A DNA stretch of 9,159 nucleotides from Aquifex sp. (GTDB taxonomy: Bacteria > Aquificota > Aquificia > Aquificales > Aquificaceae), in assembly GCA_003978875.1 (NCBI GenBank), contig QNXQ01000154.1, positions 1-9,159 of the forward strand, given 5' to 3'. The translations under genes were made by a program, and so were the position numbers. Under the pieces are notes generated by a model, which made no database searches, was not told where the DNA came from, and saw only the letters and a program-made list of their open reading frames with translations. The first letter of the stretch is position 1; each line of letters starts with the position of its first letter. This document shows positions 1 to 5,400 of the stretch, one piece after another.

Positions 1-127
1 TACTTAATCTCAAGGTATCCCCCGAGTCCCTTTACGGGATAGGGGGTAGTAAGCGGAGGATTAGTTCTCCCGCAGGGGTGGGCGGAGAAACGGGTTTTAC
101 TATCTTCTGAAACTTTTCTTCAATTCT
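1..127. other. GC-rich multi-hairpin segment of unknown nature, possibly a mobile-element end
   Basis: No gene is recognisable here. The segment is clearly richer in G+C than its neighbours and can fold extensively. A hairpin pairs 19-23 with 42-46 and continues inside as 27-30 with 36-39 around a five-base loop. An eight-base helix pairs 45-52 with 97-104 (one G-T wobble). It encloses a smaller hairpin pairing 53-58 with 67-73 (one bulge). On the minus strand, the adaptor's frame past its stop reads KIVKPVSPPTPAGE and, after another stop, GDTLRLS. This loosely resembles the low-complexity C-terminal tails of IS200/IS605 TnpB proteins, a region that in those elements overlaps a structured guide RNA. 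That likeness is inference. Alternatives are a terminator/REP-like element or an unknown structured RNA. The left boundary is outside the window. Confidence 0.35.
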
Positions 128-142
128 TTACCGTTTCTCCGC
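82..142. repeat. 12-bp perfect inverted repeat spanning the end of the adaptor gene
   Basis: The arms are GCGGAGAAACGG at 82-93 and its exact reverse complement at 131-142, separated by 37 bases. The right arm contains the last codons of the adaptor gene, so its stop codon (128-130) lies just inside the loop. On the transcript the arms would form a 12-bp stem with a large A-rich loop. The 37-base loop and the lack of a following U-run make a standard intrinsic terminator unlikely. The repeat may mark the boundary of an inserted element or be part of a larger RNA fold. Confidence 0.6.
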
Positions 143-850
143 TCCTTCCAGCTTGCATGGAATACTAACATTATCTTTTAAGACCTCTATACGTTTTGCA
201 TTCCTTACGTATTCTAAATCTTCTTCAGAAGCCCATCCGTAAACCCAGAGAATTCTATGAAGGTGTATCTCGTACAGAGGTTTTCCTAGCTCTACACTTT
301 CACCTACTACTACCCTTTGAAGGGTAATGTAACCCTCGCCGGGAGATTTTATGAGAAGGTTTTTCCCTTTTATTTCTCCATAACTCCTTAGCTTTTTCAC
401 AAGGGCTTCATAGATACCTTTTAGTCTTTCGTATTCCACCTGAGACTCGTAGAATTTTGTATATCTTATTATTCTCTGCTTGTAAAGTTCTTTATACTTT
501 TCGTATACTTTCTTTGCCGCATCCAGGTTTGTTTTTGTCTGTTCTATCTCTCCAAGTAGATTTACAATTTCCGGAGAGAATATCTCGAGGAGAACTTCTC
601 CCTTTTTAACGTAATCTCCTTCGAATTTATAAACCTTTTCCACTATACCATTTACAGGGCTGTGTACCTTATATACTGTTTTTGGATTTTCCGAAACCTG
701 AGCCGGCAATCTGAGAACTTTCTCCGCAGGTTTTTTGCGAACGGTTTGAATTTTTATTCCGAGGAGTTTCATTTGTTCTTCAGAAAGCTTAATTTCCTTC
801 GAGTATAAGAATAGAAAACTCAAGAGGAATAGAAGAATGTACCTTCTCAT
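128..850 (-). CDS. Periplasmic adaptor (membrane fusion protein) of an RND-type efflux system, apparently C-terminally truncated
   Basis: HlyD/CusB-family adaptors bridge an inner-membrane pump and a TolC-type channel in the periplasm. The protein starts with a signal sequence (residues 1-18, basic MRR then a Leu/Phe-rich core). Residues 64-94 form the first lipoyl half (SPVNGIVEKVYKFEGDYVKKGE). Residues 95-157 are a charged alpha-helical hairpin, and residues 165-195 the second lipoyl half. A beta-barrel start follows (LWVYGWASEEDLEYV, from about 200). The chain then ends at residue 240 with EGAEKR; family members are usually about 350-420 residues. The rest of the beta-barrel and the membrane-proximal domain are missing. 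The ATG overlaps the TGA of the upstream channel gene (ATGA) and has GGAGG six bases upstream, so the start is firm. The last codons lie in a 12-bp inverted repeat next to a structured segment, suggesting interruption. It may be non-functional or a fragment. Confidence 0.8.
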   Translation of the reverse strand: MRRYILLFLLSFLFLYSKEIKLSEEQMKLLGIKIQTVRKKPAEKVLRLPAQVSENPKTVYKVHSPVNGIVEKVYKFEGDYVKKGEVLLEIFSPEIVNLLGEIEQTKTNLDAAKKVYEKYKELYKQRIIRYTKFYESQVEYERLKGIYEALVKKLRSYGEIKGKNLLIKSPGEGYITLQRVVVGESVELGKPLYEIHLHRILWVYGWASEEDLEYVRNAKRIEVLKDNVSIPCKLEGAEKR

Positions 851-2019
851 CTTAAACCTCCGATTTTTATTAGCTGAGCGTAAGCTTTGTGAAGCTCAAA
901 GTAAAGCTTTGCTCTTTCCTTTAAAAGGTCAAAATACCGCCTCTTTATATCTGAAAGTTCAAGAAGACTGATTACATTTAACCTATAACTTTTTATACCC
1001 AGCTGGAGCTCCTTTTGGGCACTGGGAATTAAGTTTTTCTCCAAGTCCTCTATATTTTTCCTCAGAACGTTTATTCTGGAAAGAGTAGATTCAAGAATTG
1101 CTTTTAGTTTTAATTTTTCCGCCTCGAGGGAATACTCTGTTGCCTTTTTCAACTCAAGGTTTTGGAGTATCTCTCCTTGTCTTCTATACATTAAGGGAAT
1201 TTCAAAAGATACGCTTACCCTAAAGCCGTAATAACCTTTATCACTATCCTCCATAAGTATTCCCACCGAGGGTTGAGGTTTAGATAGGGCTTTTTCCAGC
1301 TCTATTTTCTTTTCAAACACTCTGACCTTTGAAAGAAGAGCCTTTATCTTGGGACTGTCTTCTGGATTGAGAGAAGTTATCTTAGGTATCTTGAAAAGAT
1401 TTCCTTCAACATCTTCCACTTCTTCCTTTATAAAGGAGGAAAGTTTTTTTAGGGATATTTCATACTCGTTTTTGAGGAGGTTCAGTTTTATCTTTGCTTG
1501 AGATAAAGCCCTTCTAGCCCTCAGGAGTTCCAACTGAGTTCTTTCACCCATTATGTAAGCCTTTTCAACGAAATCCTTTATCTCTTTGGAAATCTTTAAA
1601 TTTTCTTCTTCTATCTTCAGGAGTTCCTTTTTAAATAGGGCTTCGTAGAAACTTGTATAGAGTTCCGAGATTATAAAGTTTTTCCTCAGTTGTATTTCGT
1701 GAGAGAAAGTTTCTTTTTCCAAGACACTGAGTTTTATCCTCTTACTTCTTACATCCCAAAGAGGTAACTTCTGGGAAATCTCCAAAGTATATATAAATCT
1801 TCCGATGGGTTTGAAGTCCTCGGTTGAAGAAAAAAATCCGCTTTCAAACCTAAGTTCAGGATTGGGATAAGCTCTTGCGGAAATTTCCCTTCCTTTGTAA
1901 GATTCCAACATTCTATTCAAAGCCTTTATTTCGGGATTTAGTTCCTCCAGTTTTTCAAGAGCCTCTTTAAAACCGAGACCGTAAACCAAACCTGTAAGTA
2001 TAAGGAGAAGTATCAACAT
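847..2019 (-). CDS. TolC/CusC-family outer-membrane efflux channel
   Basis: Outer-membrane efflux proteins form a trimeric channel through the outer membrane and periplasm, docked to an adaptor/pump pair. This 390-residue protein has a short signal sequence (residues 1-15). It has the internal two-fold repeat of the family: helices at about 18-50 and 95-195, and again at about 220-245 and 280-385. The beta segments that form the barrel lie near 53-86 and 248-276. The paired motifs GERTQLELLRARR (158-170) and the equivalent LNVISLLEL stretch (347-355) are typical of helix 4/8 in the OEP family. A GGAGG Shine-Dalgarno sits seven bases upstream of the ATG. Its stop overlaps the adaptor start, indicating translational coupling. 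The order small protein-channel-adaptor resembles CusCBA/CzcCBA metal-efflux operons, but the substrate cannot be read from this protein. Confidence 0.88.
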   Translation of the reverse strand: MLILLLILTGLVYGLGFKEALEKLEELNPEIKALNRMLESYKGREISARAYPNPELRFESGFFSSTEDFKPIGRFIYTLEISQKLPLWDVRSKRIKLSVLEKETFSHEIQLRKNFIISELYTSFYEALFKKELLKIEEENLKISKEIKDFVEKAYIMGERTQLELLRARRALSQAKIKLNLLKNEYEISLKKLSSFIKEEVEDVEGNLFKIPKITSLNPEDSPKIKALLSKVRVFEKKIELEKALSKPQPSVGILMEDSDKGYYGFRVSVSFEIPLMYRRQGEILQNLELKKATEYSLEAEKLKLKAILESTLSRINVLRKNIEDLEKNLIPSAQKELQLGIKSYRLNVISLLELSDIKRRYFDLLKERAKLYFELHKAYAQLIKIGGLR

Positions 2020-2076
2020 ATTATCACCTCCCTTTTGAAAAAGGTTTAAGGGATTCTCTTTAGAGGGTAGGAAAAA

Positions 2077-2418
2077 TCAGATGGGGAGTCTCACCGTGCC
2101 GGTCAGAGGTGGTTCTGAATGGAGAAGGTAAAAGGAAGGTATTTTCTCAAAAGAGGAAATCTTTTTATAATCCGCCTTTATCGGGAAAATGCTTAGCAAA
2201 ATTACAAGGCTAAGTACTTTACCTTCTTCAAGACAAGGGTAGGGAAAATCAAGGTGGAACTCCTGCTCCTTAATACTTACCTTATCCGCCATGAAGTGAA
2301 CTTTCTCTACATGAATTTCTTTTTCTTCGGGATGTACACATAAAGTCAGAATGGGTGAGGTTTTTGTAAATATCAGAAACAGACCAACTAATAGAAGAAT
2401 GTAAATCTTAGGCTTCAT
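2077..2418 (-). CDS. Small membrane-anchored or secreted Cys/His protein of the efflux cluster (unknown function)
   Basis: I do not recognise a family for this 113-residue protein. It begins MKPK and then has a hydrophobic segment (residues 5-26) that could be a signal peptide or single anchor, followed by CVHPEEKEIHVEKVHF. Potential metal ligands are C27, H29, H36, H41, H55 and C62 (within HLDFPYPC); residues 69-80 are hydrophobic. It is the first gene of the efflux cluster, 57 bases ahead of the channel gene on the same strand. Small Cys/His-bearing periplasmic proteins of similar size (CzcI-like) precede metal-efflux CBA operons in other bacteria. That analogy rests on size, position and residue composition, not on alignment. 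It has no Shine-Dalgarno, and a TATAAT box lies 14 bases before the ATG. Confidence 0.65.
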   Translation of the reverse strand: MKPKIYILLLVGLFLIFTKTSPILTLCVHPEEKEIHVEKVHFMADKVSIKEQEFHLDFPYPCLEEGKVLSLVILLSIFPIKADYKKISSFEKIPSFYLLHSEPPLTGTVRLPI

Positions 2419-2449
2419 TTCTTAGGAAAGTTATTATACAATAATGAAA
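2414..2449 (+). promoter_or_regulatory. Weak candidate promoter of hfq
   Basis: On the plus strand TACAAT (2437-2442) is a plausible -10 box, with the poor -35 match TTCATT 17 bases upstream (2414-2419). Transcription would start near 2449, giving a leader of about 25 bases containing the GGAGG at 2462-2466. The box overlaps the minus-strand TATAAT at 2433-2438, so the two promoters would compete. Confidence 0.3.
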
Positions 2450-2460
2450 CTACAAGTAAA
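2426..2460 (-). promoter_or_regulatory. Promoter of the efflux cluster (sigma-70-like)
   Basis: Reading the minus strand, TTTACT (2455-2460) and a perfect TATAAT (2433-2438) are separated by 16 bases. The predicted transcription start is near 2426, only about eight bases before the ATG at 2418. This fits the lack of a Shine-Dalgarno in front of the first gene. The box overlaps the candidate hfq promoter on the other strand. Confidence 0.5.
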
Positions 2461-2473
2461 CGGAGGTTAAAGG

Positions 2474-2689
2474 ATGTATCCTATGGAAGATAGACAGGCA
2501 AACATTCAGGATGAGCTTCTCGATAGATTTAAAGAAAAGGGAATCACTATAACCATTTTCCTTACCAGAGGAAATAGGATAGTTGGAAAAATACTTAATC
2601 ATGATAGATATACCATCCTTCTAGAAGTTGAAGGACATCCTTACCTTATCTATAAGCACGCTATAAGCACAATTGTAGAGGGTTCTTAA
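2474..2689 (+). CDS. hfq: Hfq, hexameric Sm-like RNA chaperone (divergent)
   Basis: Hfq binds small RNAs and U-rich or A-rich tails and promotes base pairing with mRNA targets. The 71-residue protein has an N-terminal helix containing Q12 and D13 (equivalent to Q8/D9 of E. coli). The Sm1 strand region runs from about 24 to 53, and the diagnostic Sm2 motif YKHAIST covers 60-66. Residues known to contact the 3' end of RNA on the proximal face are kept (Q12, D44, Y60, K61, H62; Y46 replaces F42). The rim patch, RRER in E. coli, is KEKG (20-23). On the distal face Y25 is F29 and Q33 is V37. F39 is replaced by H43. There is no C-terminal tail. GGAGG lies seven bases before the ATG. The gene is followed by hflX, as in E. 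coli. Confidence 0.88.
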   Translation: MYPMEDRQANIQDELLDRFKEKGITITIFLTRGNRIVGKILNHDRYTILLEVEGHPYLIYKHAISTIVEGS

Positions 2690-2693
2690 ATCC

Positions 2694-2728
2694 TTGATAA
2701 ATTCCCGCCTGCCCTTAAATTTATTCTT
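2694..2728 (+). promoter_or_regulatory. Candidate promoter of hflX giving an almost leaderless mRNA
   Basis: TTGATA (2694-2699, five of six matches to the consensus) and TAAATT (2716-2721, four of six) are 16 bases apart in the hfq-hflX gap. Initiation would fall around 2728, three to four bases before the hflX ATG at 2732. There is no Shine-Dalgarno in this gap, which supports a leaderless start rather than read-through from hfq alone. Confidence 0.4.
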
Positions 2729-2731
2729 TGA

Positions 2732-3844
2732 ATGAGGGCGGTTCTAGTAGGTGTTTGGGGAAGAGATTTATCCAAGGAATTTTCGAAGGAATCTATAAAG
2801 GAACTTAAAGGACTTGTTCAAGCTGTAGGTGGAAAAACTCTCGGTTATATTCTTCAAAAAAGAGATTATCCAGACCAAAAGTATTATATAGGTGCGGGAA
2901 AAGCAAAGGAATTAAAGGAAATAGTTAAAGGTACAAAGGCGGATACTGTCGTATTTGACGATTTCCTTTCGCCGGCACAGGTATCAAATCTTGAAAAATT
3001 AATAGGAGTAAAAGTTCTGGACAGAACGGATTTAGTCCTTGAAATATTTTCAAGGAGAGCTAAAACGAGAGAGGCTAAATTACAAGTAGAATTAGCACGT
3101 TTGATGCACGAACTTCCCAGACTTCACGGTAAAGGAAAAGCTTTATCAAAATTGGGAGGAGGATTGGGTACAAGAGGTCCCGGAGAACAAGAATCGGAAA
3201 TAAGAAAAAGACTTATAAAGAAACGTATTCATAAGATTAAGAAAGAACTTGAAGAAATTAAAAAGAGGAGAAGAGAACAAAGAAAAAGAAGGGAAAGAAG
3301 TGAAAACGGAGAGAGAATTTTGAGAGTTGCTATAGTTGGATATACCAACGCGGGGAAATCCACATTAATGAACGCGTTAACTAAGAAGGGAACCCTTGTA
3401 GCGGATATTCTTTTTGCTACTCTTGATACGAAAACCTCCTCGAGAGTTATTTATCCAGATTTTAAGATACTATTTACCGATACAGTAGGTTTCATAAGGA
3501 AACTTCCTCCTGAGCTTATAGAAAGTTTTAAAGCTACACTCGAAGAAGTTCAGGAAGCGGATATTATCCTCCATGTCGTAGATGTATCTGACGAGGGGTG
3601 GCTTGATTATATAAATACTGTTAATGGTATATTGAGAGAACTCAACGCCCACGAAAAACCAATAATTTACGCACTAAATAAAGCGGATAAAATTGTGGAA
3701 AGAGAGGAGGAAATGTACCATTTACCACACCCGGCTTTCGTAGAGGGTAATGCTGTAATGATTTCGGCGGAAAAAAAATGGGGAATTGATAGGCTTTTAG
3801 AAAAAATAATCGAAGTGGGAAAAGAAGCAGAAGTTTATATTTAG
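2732..3844 (+). CDS. hflX: HflX, ribosome-associated GTPase
   Basis: HflX binds the 50S subunit and, in other bacteria, splits stalled or heat-damaged ribosomes. The HflX N-terminal domain occupies roughly 1-155 and contains KYYIGAGKAKE (50-60), DDFLSPAQVSNLE (76-88), DRTDLVLEIF (97-106) and the glycine-rich GGGLGTRGPGE (142-152). A strongly basic helical linker follows (about 155-190, runs of K/R). The GTPase domain has G1 GYTNAGKST (203-211), a switch region FATLDT (228-233), G3 DTVGF (250-254), G4 NKAD (316-319) and G5 SAEK (345-348). All nucleotide-binding motifs are intact. At 370 residues the C-terminal extension present in some homologues is short. An in-frame TGA directly precedes the ATG, so this is the first possible start. 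The stop codon overlaps that of pyrE tail to tail. Confidence 0.95.
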   Translation: MRAVLVGVWGRDLSKEFSKESIKELKGLVQAVGGKTLGYILQKRDYPDQKYYIGAGKAKELKEIVKGTKADTVVFDDFLSPAQVSNLEKLIGVKVLDRTDLVLEIFSRRAKTREAKLQVELARLMHELPRLHGKGKALSKLGGGLGTRGPGEQESEIRKRLIKKRIHKIKKELEEIKKRRREQRKRRERSENGERILRVAIVGYTNAGKSTLMNALTKKGTLVADILFATLDTKTSSRVIYPDFKILFTDTVGFIRKLPPELIESFKATLEEVQEADIILHVVDVSDEGWLDYINTVNGILRELNAHEKPIIYALNKADKIVEREEEMYHLPHPAFVEGNAVMISAEKKWGIDRLLEKIIEVGKEAEVYI

Positions 3845-4386
3845 AGGATTTCCGATATCTTAAACACGGAATAGAAAGGTATTCCTTCTTTTTCTATATT
3901 TTCCTTTCCTCCCTCTTCCCTATCCACAACCGCAAACACACCTAAAATCTCAAGACCAAATTCTTTACAAGCTTTTACAGCCTTTAAAGCCGAGCTTCCT
4001 GTGGTGATTACATCATCGAGTACGGCTACTTTTTCTCCTGGATTTATAAGTCCTTCTATCTGTCTTTTCATTCCGTGTCCCTTTGGTTCTTTTCTTACAA
4101 CAAAAGGCTTTATCGGATTTCCATCCATAAGAGATACGAAGGCAATTCCATAGGCTATCGGGTCTGCTCCGAGTGTAAGTCCTCCGCAAGCGTCGGGATT
4201 AAACTCTTTCACCAGTTCGTACATTACCTTACCTATTAGGTAATTTCCTTCCGGATCAAATGTTATTTGTTTTAAATCAATATAGTACCTGCTCAATTTT
4301 CCGGAGGATAGCTTAAATATGGGTTCGTCTGCAACCTTCAGAGACCTTTCCTTTATCAGTTCCTTAAGCTTATCCTTCTCAAGCAT
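3841..4386 (-). CDS. pyrE: Orotate phosphoribosyltransferase
   Basis: PyrE converts orotate and PRPP to orotidine 5'-monophosphate in de novo pyrimidine synthesis in the cytoplasm. The 181-residue protein has the N-terminal signature FKLSSGKLSRYYIDLK (24-39). The flexible catalytic loop with basic residues is VVRKEPKGHG (96-105). The PRPP-binding motif AVLDDVITTGSSALKAV (121-137) contains the paired aspartates. Length is typical of the short bacterial form. The start is the ATG at 4384-4386. No Shine-Dalgarno precedes it, and a TATAAT box ends eight bases upstream. Its last four bases overlap the end of hflX on the opposite strand. It diverges from the antiporter gene. Confidence 0.93.
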   Translation of the reverse strand: MLEKDKLKELIKERSLKVADEPIFKLSSGKLSRYYIDLKQITFDPEGNYLIGKVMYELVKEFNPDACGGLTLGADPIAYGIAFVSLMDGNPIKPFVVRKEPKGHGMKRQIEGLINPGEKVAVLDDVITTGSSALKAVKACKEFGLEILGVFAVVDREEGGKENIEKEGIPFYSVFKISEIL

Positions 4387-4387
4387 G

Positions 4388-4423
4388 AAGATAGATTATA
4401 AAAGATAGTCTCATTCTATAATA
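4388..4423 (-). promoter_or_regulatory. Candidate pyrE promoter, leaderless
   Basis: The minus strand has a perfect TATAAT at 4395-4400, eight bases before the pyrE ATG, placing initiation within a base or two of the start codon. The -35 region (around 4418-4423, TATTAT) is a poor match. That segment is also the -10 box of the divergent gene. Confidence 0.42.
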
Positions 4424-4429
4424 AATCCC
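4395..4429 (+). promoter_or_regulatory. Candidate antiporter-gene promoter, leaderless
   Basis: A perfect TATAAT occupies 4417-4422 on the plus strand, nine bases before the ATG at 4432, so initiation is expected near 4429. No Shine-Dalgarno is present. The expected -35 position (about 4395-4400) coincides with the -10 box of pyrE on the other strand. Confidence 0.42.
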
Positions 4430-4431
4430 TG

Positions 4432-5400
4432 ATGTTTATGGATTTACTTCTTCTTATAATCGGTCTTGCCTTTTTGGTAAAGGGAGCTGATTTCCTAATA
4501 GATGGGGCTAGCAGTTTAGCCAAGAGATTCGGAGTTCCTCAGTTCGTCATAGGTCTCACTATAGTGGCTTTTGGAACTTCGCTACCCGAACTCACCGTTA
4601 ATATAACGGCTTCCCTAAAAGATGCTTCCGAAATATCTTTAGGAAATGTAATAGGTTCTAATATAGCGAATATTCTGCTTATTCTTGGAGTTGCTTCACT
4701 CATAAAACCTTTAACCGTTCATACAACTTTTGTAAAGAAGGAAATTCCTGTTAACTTTTTTCTAACGCTCACACTTATAGCTATGGCAAACGATAAATTT
4801 TTGAACAATTCTACTGACTCCGCTATATCAAGGGGTGATGGTCTTGTTTTAATGATTACCTTTATAGGTTATATGTACTTTCTCATAGCCTATCTTGAAA
4901 GAAATCACTTTTCTCCGGACGAAGTTGAGGGGTTCATGCATCCTTTAAAAGCTATCTTCTTATCCGTTTTAGGTCTTATAGGTCTAACTCTGGGAGCCGA
5001 TTGGACTGTTGATGGAGCTGTGGGAGTAGCAAGGGCTTTGGGAGTTAGCGAAGCGATAATTGGTTTATTCATGGTAGCTATAGGAACATCATTACCTGAA
5101 CTTTTTGCTTCGGCGGTTTCCGCTTACAAGGGGAATTCCGATATAGCACTCGGAAATGTAGCGGGATCTAACATATTTAACTTAACTCTTGTATTAGGTT
5201 CAAGCTCAATAATAAATGAAGTGCCTGTACCGGACAGAGCTAATATAGATTTCGGAGTTCTATTTATAGCTACACTCATGCTTTTGCTTTCAGCAGTAGT
5301 TGGTAATAGAAGGTACGTTATAGATAGATGGGAAGGAATTATATTCCTTTTCTCTTACTTTGTATACGCAATAGTTTCTTGGTATTTCGAACTTATTTAA
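4432..5400 (+). CDS. CaCA-family Ca2+/cation (Na+ or H+) antiporter, YrbG-like
   Basis: This 322-residue inner-membrane protein shows the two inverted alpha-repeats that define the Ca2+:cation antiporter superfamily. Repeat 1 has AFGTSLPEL (46-54) and LGNVIGSNIAN (70-80). Repeat 2 has AIGTSLPEL (216-224) and LGNVAGSNIFN (240-250). The conserved glutamates E53 and E223 in GTSLPEL are the expected ion-binding residues. About ten hydrophobic segments are seen, with a hydrophilic loop near 117-136 separating the halves. The most similar well-known type is the prokaryotic YrbG/NCX_Mj group, exchanging Ca2+ for Na+ or H+; the exact ions cannot be told. Two starts are possible, ATG at 4432 or ATG at 4438. 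The first is preferred because of the upstream TATAAT. Its 3' end overlaps the FeS gene by eight bases. Confidence 0.9.
   Translation: MFMDLLLLIIGLAFLVKGADFLIDGASSLAKRFGVPQFVIGLTIVAFGTSLPELTVNITASLKDASEISLGNVIGSNIANILLILGVASLIKPLTVHTTFVKKEIPVNFFLTLTLIAMANDKFLNNSTDSAISRGDGLVLMITFIGYMYFLIAYLERNHFSPDEVEGFMHPLKAIFLSVLGLIGLTLGADWTVDGAVGVARALGVSEAIIGLFMVAIGTSLPELFASAVSAYKGNSDIALGNVAGSNIFNLTLVLGSSSIINEVPVPDRANIDFGVLFIATLMLLLSAVVGNRRYVIDRWEGIIFLFSYFVYAIVSWYFELI

Noticed and set aside
1..127. CRISPR array or known riboswitch at the left edge
   Set aside because: There are no regularly spaced direct repeats and no recognisable cobalamin, SAM, TPP or cyclic-di-GMP riboswitch core.
2027..2066. Small hairpins (2031-2044 and near 2056-2065) upstream of the channel gene
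   Set aside because: Stems are only 4-5 bp and AT-rich with no U-run, too weak to call a terminator or a Shine-Dalgarno-sequestering switch.
2650..2671. Imperfect direct repeat (CTATAAGCAC twice, 11-base period) inside hfq
   Set aside because: It encodes the conserved YKHAIST motif in two frames; the protein constraint explains it and no further copies are seen.
3470..3652. 60-codon minus-strand open frame inside hflX
   Set aside because: It lies wholly within the conserved GTPase domain of hflX, has no ribosome binding site and its protein has no recognisable features.
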